Source: Haliotis asinina
Lineage: Eukaryota; Mollusca; Gastropoda; Lepetellida; Haliotidae
DNA length: 64,000 nt
Direction: 5' to 3'
Assembly (NCBI RefSeq): GCF_037392515.1
Contig: NC_090291.1
Coordinates: 17,139,501-17,203,500, forward strand
This document shows, piece by piece, positions 12,354-22,093 of this stretch. A program made the position numbers and the translations under genes. The first letter of the stretch is position 1; the number at the start of each line of letters is the position of its first letter. The notes beneath the pieces were generated by a model. It saw only the letters and a list, made by a program, of their open reading frames with translations. It was not told the origin of the DNA and did no database searches.

Positions 12354-13391
12354 ATGGTATGTTAATAAATGTGTTCTTCGTTTAGTTTACGAGCAGTTAT
12401 AGACAGGCTGACCCGCTATTACAATAATGCCATGGTACCATTTAATGGTAACCGTTATTCTAGAAAACACTGCAACAAAGTTGCAAAGTAACAAAGTTGC
12501 ACATCTTGTATATCCTGAAAAATATTTTGTTGTGAAAAGACATCGTTTGCTTCCTTTTTCTGGGAAAATAATGTTTTAAAGTAGACGGTGAAACCCGTCC
12601 ACTGATCACAGTTACATGAAGTGTTGTCACGTTCTGTGTATCATCATATTCAATAGCATTTTTTTAACGTCACAAACAAACGCGTAACTATATCATCTAC
12701 CATAAATAAGGACAACCCTGTATTTTTCCCAATTAATTTTTTGTGAAATGAAATGATTTTGGTATAAATCTTTTATCATTTTGATTTTATTATATTGGAA
12801 AAAAAACATTTCTCCTTGTCGTATATTAATAATTACAGCTAAAATCTTAAAAGCAACTTTTACTGCATGTCTGTATTTATGACGATCTTGCGGGCTTGTT
12901 TTGGACATTGTACGTGCGCTTCCCAACATTATTAGGAAATACCGTTATAAATCGCAGTGAGTTTCAATACAATAACATGTATTATATCTACATGTAACTT
13001 TTCAATTTTAAACTTTAACATTGAGATTATATTTCACATCCGTGGGGATATTATATTTTGACTTTTAGGGGTCATTCATATATTTTTGAGTGTATTAATT
13101 TTATAATTCCACCAGGGGTTTTCAGTGCCTGTTTAGTTGGAGAATGATTCTAGGGTTATGTTATAGCATCTGCTCTGATATTATTCTCCTGTACCTTGCA
13201 GTATATATGTTGAAACGTCACACTGAGTGCATATCCAACATACTTTTTCAGGCAAGCTGGTCCGTCTCTCCCAAAGTGACCCTGTTCGAGAAACCCAATT
13301 TTAGCGGTCGTCTTCTTCATGTCCACATGGATATGCCAGATCTGAAATCGTTTGACAATTCGGTTTCATCGGCCATTGTACACGAGGGAGA
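12354..13391 (+). CDS. Candidate beta/gamma-crystallin domain protein (one Greek key seen; 3' end unresolved)
   Basis: The proposed leader exon runs from about 11,870 to 11,921. A mini-exon at 12,325-12,356 ends exactly with ATG before a GTATGT donor. The next exon, 13,252-13,391, opens in frame (MASWSVSPKV) after a TTTTTCAG acceptor. It encodes a Greek-key motif: VTLFEKPNFSGRLLHVHMD, then DNSVSSAIVHEGE, with the aromatic-x-x-x-x-aromatic-x-Gly corner and the conserved Ser of the beta/gamma-crystallin fold. Such proteins are calcium-binding or structural. The exon ends in phase 2 at a GTGAGT donor. I found no later exon with a second key. An acceptor at about 14,741 would add only a few residues before a stop. 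It may be an unfinished gene call, a one-key protein or a pseudogene. Confidence 0.45.
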
Positions 13392-14440
13392 GTGAGTACA
13401 GGTTTATTCATCGCGAAATGAATTGTCATCCTTTACTTCCGAAGGAGTTTATATTTTGTTCAAAAGAATGTCATCCGTCCTTTACCCTAAATTACAAGTG
13501 TTTGTAAAGTTTTATAACATGTTTGAATTGAATTGAACAATTTTAATTTTTGCATGGACATTATCCTCAGGAGTTATTGAGCTGGCGAGCGACAAAGTGG
13601 CCTTTGAACAAGAAAACTGTCACTTCATTAAACATTCCATCGCAAACATGTCGCAATACTTTCATTCTAAAAAGCGATGAAACCAGTTTCAAAGCCCTAG
13701 GAATGATAGTAAAGACCTAGCCAGGTCTGTCTGAGAGTACTTTTGTTGCTGTGTTCTCGGTTGATCAAACTCTGGTGTGTCGAATACCTTATTTTCTCGA
13801 AGTGGGCTATAGTTTCCTGGCTTAGTCCTTTGTGACCAGATGTTTTCGGTTTCTTCTTACAATTTACGTCTGTAACCAAATGGTCAAACTTAATTAGAAC
13901 GTGTAGATCATCGAGAATACTACGCAAGTGTCAGTCAGAGAACAACTTATCTTTCGCCGAGTGTCTTCAAAATATAGATCTCACACGTATGTTTGTAACA
14001 GTTTTCTCTAGTCGAACATTTTGTTGAGAGTTGAAAGTGTGTTTACATGTTTTAATGTTCTCGCTTATAGTTGGGCCCTTTACAGCGAGATCAAATACTC
14101 TGGAAAGCGGATGATCATAGTTGAAGGACATTCTTACAGCACACTTGATGGCGTGGATAACCAAACATCCTCCATCTGCAGAGTGTGAGGTAGAATCTTT
14201 GTATCTTTTTTATGACATTCCCGCTACATTCAATGGCTACCAGATGGCCTTGTGAGATGATTGATGGGTTGACCATCTGACATGACGTGTGAGTTCGGAA
14301 GAATCTGGCTTTGGACAATGATAATGCGCTCCCCAAATCAATGTGAAACCATAATTTGTTCTGGACTAATCAAGGAATCAAATTGTTCCAAAATGGACAT
14401 ATCCCGTGAAATGTAACATGCAATGGCATTTGGGTCTGAA
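13392..14440. other. Unassigned stretch downstream of the crystallin exon
   Basis: No exon is clearly supported. A pyrimidine-poor acceptor near 13,569 leads to an early stop in the required phase. The remaining short open frames have no recognisable domain. Confidence 0.4.
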
Positions 14441-14445
14441 AAATG

Positions 14446-14630
14446 TTCTAAGGGAGGTGGGAGTAGCCAAATGGTTAACTCTTTGCTTCGTCACGCTGAA
14501 GACCCGGGTTCGAATCCACACATGGTTACTATGTGTGAAGGCCATTTCTGGTGTCCCCCGTCCTAATATTGCTGGAATGTTGCTATTAAAGGCGGCGTAA
14601 AACTATACTCAGTCAATCAGTCCAGTGCTG
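14446..14630 (+). repeat. tRNA-derived SINE copy (type 1), fairly complete
   Basis: A tRNA-like head has an A-box region (GTAGCCAAATGGTTAACTC) and an exact-looking B-box (GGGTTCGAATCC). The body reads ACATGGTTACTATGTGTGAA and CATTTCTGGTGTCCCCC. The tail has the domain shared with type 2 (ATATTGCTGGAATGTTGC, GGCGGCGTAAAACTA) and ends in CTCAGTCAATCAGTCC-like short repeats. Although tRNA-like, it is not a functional tRNA because the acceptor stem does not pair. Confidence 0.85.
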
Positions 14631-15610
14631 ATGGTAGGAGTACACCAGTGACTTACAACGTTTGGGATGAAAAGGCATCCCCTACACCCTCTTCACAAAT
14701 GTTTCCTCATGTGTTTAATTCTCTGTAATATCTCTCCACAGACGGAGATAACACGGAGACACAGCTCTTTCACCGATGCAAGACTCGTGGATACGACAAC
14801 ACCTTATTTACTGTCCTCTTAAGCACGTGCACTTAAACTTGACGATACTTACCTTCTCTGCATATTAGTCGACAAAGGCAGCGTTATAACCTCCTTGTAT
14901 CTGTATAACCTTGTAGAATGTTCTCTTGAAGCAATGGTTAGAAAATAATGTTAAAAGGGGAAAACTTTACAGATTTGCCGGAAAATGGTCTCTATATACC
15001 GGATTTTGATTTCCCGCCTGTCCGGCCGTCCGGAACGTTCAATTTTCATCTCGGACGGTGAAATTCCAAGAGTAGCCTGTCCAGTGGTATGGTAGAAATT
15101 CTTACCCCTAACACCTCTGAAAGATGTTATTGTGTTTAAGCAGTATCTATCTGCAGAGGATGATGTCCGGGTTCCTACCGTTGAAAAAAAATGACAATGA
15201 CCATACTGACTATGATTTAGACCTTTCTGATCGTGATTATGAGGAAGTGCTGACAGGCAAGTTTGTATCCGGACTGGTAATTACTGTCTGACTTGGAATT
15301 TTGGGAGTTTTAAACTGCTATATAGCTCATGTTACAAACGTGTACTCACACCCTGTAGAAGAGTTTTAATAAGAGCGGCTTTGTAGATGTCCATCTTAAA
15401 AGTAAGGATTTTAAAAGGAACGCTGTTAGACCTTTCACTACTAACTGCACAGTCAAATGAATAAATGTGTTAACGCTTGGATGTCAAGTATCGAGATATT
15501 GCTTTTAATAAAGGATTAGAACCCAGTCATGCTGTTTTCTTTAATTTCTTAACCCATTGTATCATAAAACTTGTGTAGACAAACTGGTTGCAAATGAGTT
15601 CCGGTCATTC
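14631..15610. other. Unassigned stretch
   Basis: No gene is recognised. A good polypyrimidine tract and acceptor (TATCTCTCCACAG) end at about 14,741 and could begin a terminal exon of the crystallin candidate. An AATAAA lies at about 15,508. A purine-rich acidic-looking frame near 15,160-15,260 has no family match I can name. Confidence 0.35.
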
Positions 15611-15650
15611 GTTCACTCACTCACTCATTCATTCATTCATTCATTCATTC
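15611..15650. repeat. (CACT)n/(CATT)n microsatellite
   Basis: About 40 bp of CACT units change to CATT units. Runs of this kind follow SINE tails elsewhere in the window, so it may be a leftover tail. Confidence 0.8.
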
Positions 15651-15799
15651 ATGTCCGCGTGAGTTGGATTTCGGGACACACTGAATGGCAAGAGTATCGC
15701 AACCAACACTTTCTTTTGCAAAACATTGCTTCATGTGATCGGTTACCTCACATTTCCACTGCGAAAATATAATGAATTTATGAGAATCATTTCTTCTTG

Positions 15800-16052
15800 A
15801 CGTCATGTACCCATGAAGGGCCGGGTTAGAATTGGTCTTCAGTAACCTATGCTTGTCTTAAGAGACGACTAACTGGGTCGGGTAGTCAGGCAAGTTGACT
15901 TGGATGACACATGTCATTGGTTCCAAATTGCTCAGGTCGATGCTGATGCTGCTGATCACTGGATTGTCTGGTCCAGACTCCATTATTTACAGACCGCCAC
16001 CATACAGCTGGAGTATTGCTAAGTGCGGCGTAAAACTAACCTCACTCACTTA
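15800..16052 (+). repeat. SINE copy, type 2
   Basis: The type-2 body is recognisable: TCTTCAGTAACCTATGCTTG, AAGAGACGACTAACTGGGTC, GACACATGTCATTGGTTCC and TGATCACTGGATTGTCTGG. It ends in the domain shared with type 1 (CAGCTGGAGTATTGCTAAGT, GCGGCGTAAAACTAACC) and a CTCACTCACT tail. Other copies lie at 26,402 and, on the minus strand, at 54,960. Confidence 0.8.
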
Positions 16053-16111
16053 ACGCCGTGTTTATGCTTGGCGAAATGCATATGACAGTGATAACATGAT
16101 GTTATCAGGTT

Positions 16112-16460
16112 TTATTACTCACCCGTTGAAGATATCGCTGTTTGATCATTTTACAAAGTTATTACAAATTGTGTAATAACACCGCACGGCGCCGTACGTA
16201 TGACGTCAAAGTGTTTTAATACCTCTGTCATAATAGTATTAGACTTTGTTTGACTCGCGGAAAGCTGAGTGTCACCACACTCGTTGAATTCTTGGGAAAG
16301 AAGTACTGTGCTCGATATTAGTTTGTGATGCTGGGTGAGTAATAAACAAAATACTAAACCATGTCCCGTGTAACACCATATTTATGAAACTCGTGAATGG
16401 TATGTAACTCGCATTCGCTCGTTAGATACCAAACCATTTACTCGTTTCAAAATATAGTAT
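16112..16460. repeat. Double-hairpin foldback element, copy 1
   Basis: The first hairpin is bounded by TTATTACTCACCC at 16,112-16,124 and its exact complement GGGTGAGTAATAA at 16,333-16,345. Directly after it comes a second segment running from ATACTAAACC to ATATAGTAT-like sequence with further inverted pieces and the phrase CTCGCATTCGCTCGTT. A TGACGTCA palindrome (CRE/ATF-type site) lies at 16,201-16,208. A clear relative is at 33,141-33,510. No protein is encoded, so this is a non-autonomous element. Confidence 0.75.
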
Positions 16461-16519
16461 ATATAATAGTTTCTCTATCATATCACTGTAGATTATATTA
16501 TTTGATATGAGACAAGCTC

Positions 16520-17945
16520 CAGAATGCCCAGATTCAAGATAAACTTTGGGCCGAGTATAAATCTCGTTTAAAGGAAATCTGGAGCTCAGAGCTAAATGCT
16601 CGAAACAAGGTCAAAGCCACCAATACTTTTGTTGTGCCAGTCCTCTCCTATTCCTTTGGGGTAGTTGATTCACAAAGAAATCCAGGGTCTTGACCGCTTG
16701 ACCAGAAGGATCATGTCTGATAACAGAGCACACAACCCATGACAGACTTTTATTGTGTACTTTTGCACATATTTATTTGTCGGATGATCCTCTGGTGATG
16801 CATGTGAAGACTCACAATGAAAGCAAGGAATTCCACAGCTATTTTAAGCGTGCCAAGGTTGTTGGACACAATCTGACATTTGAAGTTGTTTGTTGATGGC
16901 GATGTACTGCTGGTCGGTACAGTGGTAGGAGTAAACCAGGTGAAGTCCTTCACCAAGGCTGCCCAGAGTCGATCCTTTGTGGAGAAGCTGTCTGAGAAGC
17001 CATTGTATCGTGTGTACATGCAGTGTGTGGAACAGAACAGCAATCCAAACGACTCCTTCGCCTGGATGAAGTCAGATGGTCTCAAATGTGAAACTGATGG
17101 CTTCCTTTTTGCTGCTCAGGACCAGTCAATACCCACTCGTAATCGCTAGAATGTTATTCTTAAAGAAAATCTCAATATGAAATTTCGTCTTTGCACTGAA
17201 TTTACAGAGACTGTCCAACACCTTGTCAGTGGATGTCCTTCCTTGGCACAAACAGCATATCTTAAAACACATGATGACATGGCTCGCTGCTTTTAGTATC
17301 GTCTCCGCCATGCCTGTGGCTTTGACTCCGAGGTCCATCCATGGTACGACCCTGAAGATGTCCAGGGCGTCCTGGAAAATGATGATTTTAATCTTCTCTG
17401 GAATAGGCCAATATACATCCTGAGACGAATTCCACTCAACAAACCTGATCTTGTTCTTTTTGATAAAGCCAATAAAATTATTTATATCATTGAATTTGTT
17501 TCCCTTTTGACAGCAATGTGATTGGCAAGATTCAGGAAAAGCATGATAAATATGCAGAGCTCGCCTTTGAAATGTCTCCCTTGCATCCCAAGTACACTGT
17601 CGTCAGGCCCCCCATTGTTCTCGGTGCCCACGGTTTGCTACCTCCTGATCTCTTGGTGCAGATCAGGAGAGTGCCCGGGTTCTCGACCGGGGACACAGCC
17701 CCTCTGACAATCTGGGTAATGCAGAAGGCTGCAGTGTTGGGGAGCCTCCATAGTCTCCGGAAGGTTCTCGGTGGGTTCAACTAGGCAGTGTTTCCTGGGA
17801 GAAGTCCCATTCGCTGTCTGGGCTGCGTGTAGAGGGGGCGAGGGCCCTGAGCTGATGATGAGTTTTACCGGCCTGACTGTGCCAGGATCACCCAAACCCT
17901 CTCTGCTGCATATCAATCTTAATCTGTAAAAAATAATAATAATGA
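16520..17945 (+). mobile_element. R2/NeSL-like LINE, 3' part only
   Basis: The 5' portion encodes the end of the reverse-transcriptase unit (KVKATNTFVVPVLSYSFGVV near 16,610, then LDRLTRRIMSDNRAHNP). Next comes a zinc-knuckle region (HLVSGCPSLAQTAYLKTHDD near 17,221), and after it a restriction-like endonuclease domain with IPLNKPDLVLFDKANKIIY near 17,430 and FEMSPLHPKYTVVRPPIV. That order (RT, knuckle, C-terminal restriction-like endonuclease) is the signature of the R2/NeSL group. Frames shift in places, and a stop ends the frame after VLGGFN at 17,784. The 3' end carries TCTGTAAAAAATAATAATAA, a probable tail. The copy is 5'-truncated and inactive. It is not in rDNA as far as the flanks show. 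Confidence 0.8.
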
Positions 17946-18114
17946 AAATAAAACAAAATGAAATTCAAAAATGATACTTACAGTTTTGTACACATATGTA
18001 AACCCAAATATTTTTTAGGATTGCACATTGTTTCTAGAATGTATAGACGATCATGCTTGACCAAACGCAACAAAAATGATTTTGAACGGATTGTCATGAT
18101 GTGCGCGAATGCCA

Positions 18115-19320
18115 TGCAGTACGAATATCAGGCACAATGATTGTTTTTCACGTGCAAAGCCTGAGTACAGCATGTGACTATAAAATACCCCAAATGAATC
18201 TCACAATTTCATCCACGATCTTTGCAAGTACTGTACACGAAACTGGGACGTCTCAACGCTGCCGATCGAAATCAGGAAATTGGACGATTGCAAGTTGGCG
18301 AATCAAAGAGTGAGGTGGCTGGGGTATTCAACGTTTATCCCAGCACAATAACTCGATTGTGGCATCGATTTCGTCAAACATATCCCACAAATGACCGCCC
18401 ATGATCAGGAAGACCTAGAGTCACCACACCTACCCAAGATCGGTACATGCAGGTATCCCACCTACGTGACCGCCATCGTACCGTCCGGGACACAGCACAA
18501 GACCAGTGTTGGAGCCCGAAGAGCATCCGATCAGACAATCAGGAACCGTCTTCGAGAAGTAGGAATACGTACCAAACGTCCAAAAGTTGTCTCCTCCTTG
18601 AAACGACTACATCGGCGTCGACGACTAGGATGGTATAACCCGGTGCTGGCATGGAACGTGGCAAACTGGATGCACATATGGTTTAGCGATGAATCACCTT
18701 GGGCGACATGATGGTAGAGAAAGTGTCTACAGACGACGTCACGAACGTTTTGCTTCTAACTGCATCTGACAGGTGGACAGATTCGGTGGGTAGGGGTGTT
18801 ATGCGTGGGGAACGATCTCATACACCAGTAGATCGGAACTTGTGCTTGTCCAAGGCAGTCTGACTGCCAATCGATACAACGACCAGATTCTCCGTCCGCA
18901 CGTCCTTCACTTTGTTTACCGTCAACGGCAGCTCTTCCAACAGGACAACACCAGTCCCCACACAGCACGTGCCATCGTGGAATACCTGGCCAATAACAAC
19001 ATCAGTGCCCTCCCCTGGCCCTCTAGATCCCGGAATCTAAACCCAATCGAACACCCTTGGGATCCGATCGATTGACGGGTACGTTGACGTCATAATCCAC
19101 CACAGTATCTTCAACAGCTGTTCCACATGCTGCAGGAGGAATGGAGAAGGATTCCACAACAAAACATCCAACAACTGATTCGATCTGTACCCAGGAGGTG
19201 TCGGGCAGTGGTAGCAGCTGGAGCTGGTCATACGAGGTACTGACTTCAACAACACCAGTCCTAGTGGACATCAGTAACGACTGTTATTCTCATGAAATAT
19301 GGACACTAAACTCCGGGGTT
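18115..19320 (+). mobile_element. Tc1-like DNA transposon, inactive
   Basis: The start region encodes KLGRLNAADRNQEIGRLQVG and a helix-turn-helix (VAGVFNVYPSTITRLWHRF) near 18,240-18,380. A TGA then replaces an Arg codon in a GRPR-like AT-hook stretch at about 18,402. The frame changes near 18,510 and again before 18,842. The catalytic triad is visible in pieces: Asp in HIWFSDES near 18,685, Asp in LFQQDNTSPHTA near 18,945, and Glu in NLNPIEHPWD 34 residues later (DD34E). At least one nonsense change and two frameshifts make it dead. Clear terminal inverted repeats were not found, so the outer limits are approximate. Confidence 0.85.
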
Positions 19321-19429
19321 GTTATACGGCTCCGTGTTGTGGGGCTTTTAGCGTCTTGTGTTTAGAGAGAATACAGCATTTAGCGATCAAAAGGTTTCGT
19401 AACATTTCTGCAAGGGCTCCATATGTTCT

Positions 19430-20430
19430 GTATAGGTATAGGCGAATGTTGCAGTTTATTTGTCTTCTCTGTTAGGATGTTTCAAATTTGGCTGAGAGTT
19501 ACCCGTATGCCTAGTCATAGGTATCCACGTACAGCATATGAAATGCTGTATTCATTGGATGATGTCGATCGCCATACATGGGCTTCGTCGGTTAGACAAG
19601 TTTTAATTAGTTACGGTTACGTTGGGTGTTTCTGGGTGTTGGCAGTTTCTGGGTGTTGGCAGTGTTGAAGTATTTTTGTCAGAATTTAAGCAACGTGTTA
19701 CTGATATTTTAACTCAGGAATGGAAATCTAGTTTGCAGTGTAGTAGCAGATATGATATGCTTCTTTCAAACTGAACTTTCAACTGGATTGTGTTTAACAC
19801 ATGGTGACTGTTCCTCGGTTGTATCGAAGTGACTCGACGAAAGTGCGTATTGGCGTGGTTAGATTGCAAGTTGAACTTTGGCCATATCATAACGTAATGA
19901 GAGCTGCGACTATGTAAGATGTGTAACTTAGCCAGGATTGGAGATGAATTTCAATTTGTTATGACATGTCCAGTTTATGAAAGCTTGAGATCTAAATACC
20001 TACCGTTTGTCTGTACATCCTATATTATAAAATCTAGTTTTATTAACTTAATGGCATCTAGTAAACGTTGTTAAAAAGCTGCAACTCTATGTTCACTGTG
20101 TACTACGTCTGAGATGTCAAATGTTGTAACATGCAAATCTCAACCTGCTGGTTGTTTCATCTGTATATGGGTAATATTATAATGTAATAAGAGCACTACA
20201 ACTGTGGAAAGTGTGTAAGTAAGCCATTATTGAAGTTGAACTTCATGTTATGATGTCCAGTGTATGATCTTAGATGTAAACACAAACGTTATTATTAACG
20301 TACATCATGCTTACTACGCGCTATGTTTGAGACATCCACGTTTATAACATACAAAGCCCAATGTCCCGCTGTATCATCTGTATATGGGCAGAAGACCACA
20401 CATGTTGAATAAACAATTGAATTGAATATA
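19430..20430 (+). mobile_element. LINE 3' fragment, same family as 142-1560
   Basis: The frame near 19,490-19,670 gives TAYEMLYSLDDVDRHTWASS and a QVLISYGYVGCFW stretch, matching the LTWASGIRHVL block near 1,050. Near 19,925-20,010 comes LARIGDEFQFVMTCPVYESL, matching the DEYHFLLICPAYKDL knuckle near 1,365. A diverged internal duplication lies around 19,860-20,000 and 20,170-20,290. The 3' end shows ATCTGTATATGGGCAGAAGA, AATAAA and an ATTGAATTGAAT tail. Stops and frame changes are frequent. Confidence 0.7.
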
Positions 20431-20566
20431 GATCTAAATGAGCTCGCTGCTGGAATAGTTTGAAATTAGACAAATTTAATCCTCTCATATCAGTTGACTC
20501 AATACAGCAAATATGTCAGAGTACCGGTAACAGATACTCAGTCAAGCTCCTCGTCCTCCACCATTA

Positions 20567-20679
20567 ATCAGGGCGTAACCTAACGGTTAAAGCGTCCGTT
20601 CGTCACGCCGAAGACCAGGTTCGATTCCCCACATGGTTACGATGAGTGAAACCCATTTATGGTGTCCCCTGTCCTGTAA
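20567..20679 (+). repeat. tRNA-derived SINE copy (type 1), 3' part missing
   Basis: The head (GGGCGTAACCTAACGGTTAA), B-box (GGTTCGATTCCCC) and body (CATTTATGGTGTCCCCTGTC) are clear. The SINE stops at CCTGTAA, where the GGCCAC-repeat element begins, and its 3' half is not found on the far side of that element. Confidence 0.75.
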
Positions 20680-21778
20680 GGGAACAGGTCAAAATGGCCA
20701 CACTGACCCTGGTCAAAATGGCCACACAAAAAAGTCAAAATGGCCACAACCCCTAGTCAAAATAGCCATAGAATAAGGTCAAAATGGCCATACATTATTT
20801 TCTTATTTTTCAATACTCATGTCATTTGTATTATTTGATATCAAAGTGTAAAAATGACAAAAGAAGTTATGTCACACAAAACTATGTGTTTATTATTGAG
20901 GTACTTCCTAATTAATACTTTGAGACTAAAGTGGAAGAAACGTTCACCCTTCTCGAGACCGGCTTACAGACGGGAAACCTCTACACTATTATTGAGGTAC
21001 TTTCCTAAATGATGCTTAGAGACTAAAGTGGAAGAAAAGTTTCCCCTTCTCGAGACCGACTGACAGAAGGGAAACCTCTACCGATGGAGTCTAGTGGATA
21101 AACCTACGTCCAAAAGGTATTTCCCCTGCTCTCAAATACATGAAATAATATATTTCATGTAGTAAATAATGGTACTTTATTGTAGTTCTTTATTACTGTA
21201 TATATACTTTGCAATGTAATGTTGTAAATATAATGCAAACATTGTATGTATGATGTCATATTTAAATTTATTTTCATTTTAGTCTTCAAGAGGTCAAAAG
21301 GTGTAATGTCCACTTATCTTCTAATTGGTTTGTTAAATACTTATAAACACATGATTTCATACATTGTGTAACCTTAATTTATATGTGAATCTAGAAAAGC
21401 CTCGTTAACTAGCCGCCATTGATCAATTAATTGCTAATCCTTGTGTCTATTGTTAGTGTTCTTTGACTAGACGTGACAGCTGACTGGACCATTAGAAGAT
21501 CAAGATTTTGACTAGAAGTAACTGATAACAGTAAAAATATACAGTAAATAGGTGCTTATACACGAATAAAGAACACACATATATATTTGTTATTTGTTTA
21601 AAATGATCTGTGTATGTGTAATGAACATCAAGCTTTGTCTGATATAACTTTCCTCATTTTTACACTCTGACATCAACTAATACAAATGTCATGAGTAATG
21701 GAAAATGATAAAATAATGTATGGCCATTTTGACTTTTCTGTGGCCATTTTGTCGTGTGGCCATTTTGACAAGGACCCT
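20680..21778. mobile_element. Non-autonomous inverted-repeat element built on a GTCAAAATGGCCAC motif
   Basis: The left end carries five spaced copies of GTCAAAATGGCCAC or close variants between 20,690 and 20,792. The right end carries three in inverted orientation (GTGGCCATTTTGAC) between about 21,720 and 21,770. CCTGTAA lies immediately outside both ends (20,673-20,679 and 21,779-21,785) and could be a 7-bp target duplication. The interior is AT-rich and has a 96-bp tandem duplication (units starting at 20,893 and 20,989, each containing GACTAAAGTGGAAGAAA and CTTCTCGAGACCG). No transposase is encoded. Multiple subterminal motifs suggest transposase-binding repeats. The superfamily is not assigned. 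Confidence 0.75.
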
Positions 21779-21785
21779 CCTGTAA

Positions 21786-22093
21786 TACGTATAACAACGA
21801 TAAGACATTTGCTAGTGGGCGTTACGTTGCTATGTACAGAGTAACTGTAACTACTGTGCAGCACGACTGAAACTACTTTGTATATATTGTCATTTAGGGC
21901 CGAGTACAAATACTTTTATTAACGGTCCTCAATGCTCGATATAAGTCTGAATTATTTCCCTTGATACAATTTTTAACCAATGAGAACAAGCTTTACAATA
22001 CCGTGCGCAATCAATATTTAGAGTTAAGAAATATCCTCTGTGACTCAGAGACGTGTTGTATGTGTGTTTATTCGGTTATATTTTCAAGTAAAG
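21786..22093 (+). promoter_or_regulatory. Presumed CHMP4 promoter and 5' untranslated region
   Basis: This stretch lies between the inverted-repeat element and the CHMP4 start codon. I see no good TATA box in a useful position. The bases just before the ATG (TTTTCAAGTAAAGATG) give a purine at -3, consistent with a normal start context. The transposon edge lies only about 310 bp from the start codon, so the core promoter must be short or overlap the element. Confidence 0.4.

Noticed and set aside
14446-14520. tRNA gene
   Set aside because: The A and B boxes are good, but the ends do not form an acceptor stem and the sequence continues into a SINE body and tail.
14741-14840. Terminal exon of the crystallin candidate
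   Set aside because: The acceptor is good, but in the required phase a stop follows after two further residues, and the open frame that continues is in another phase. Left undecided rather than annotated.
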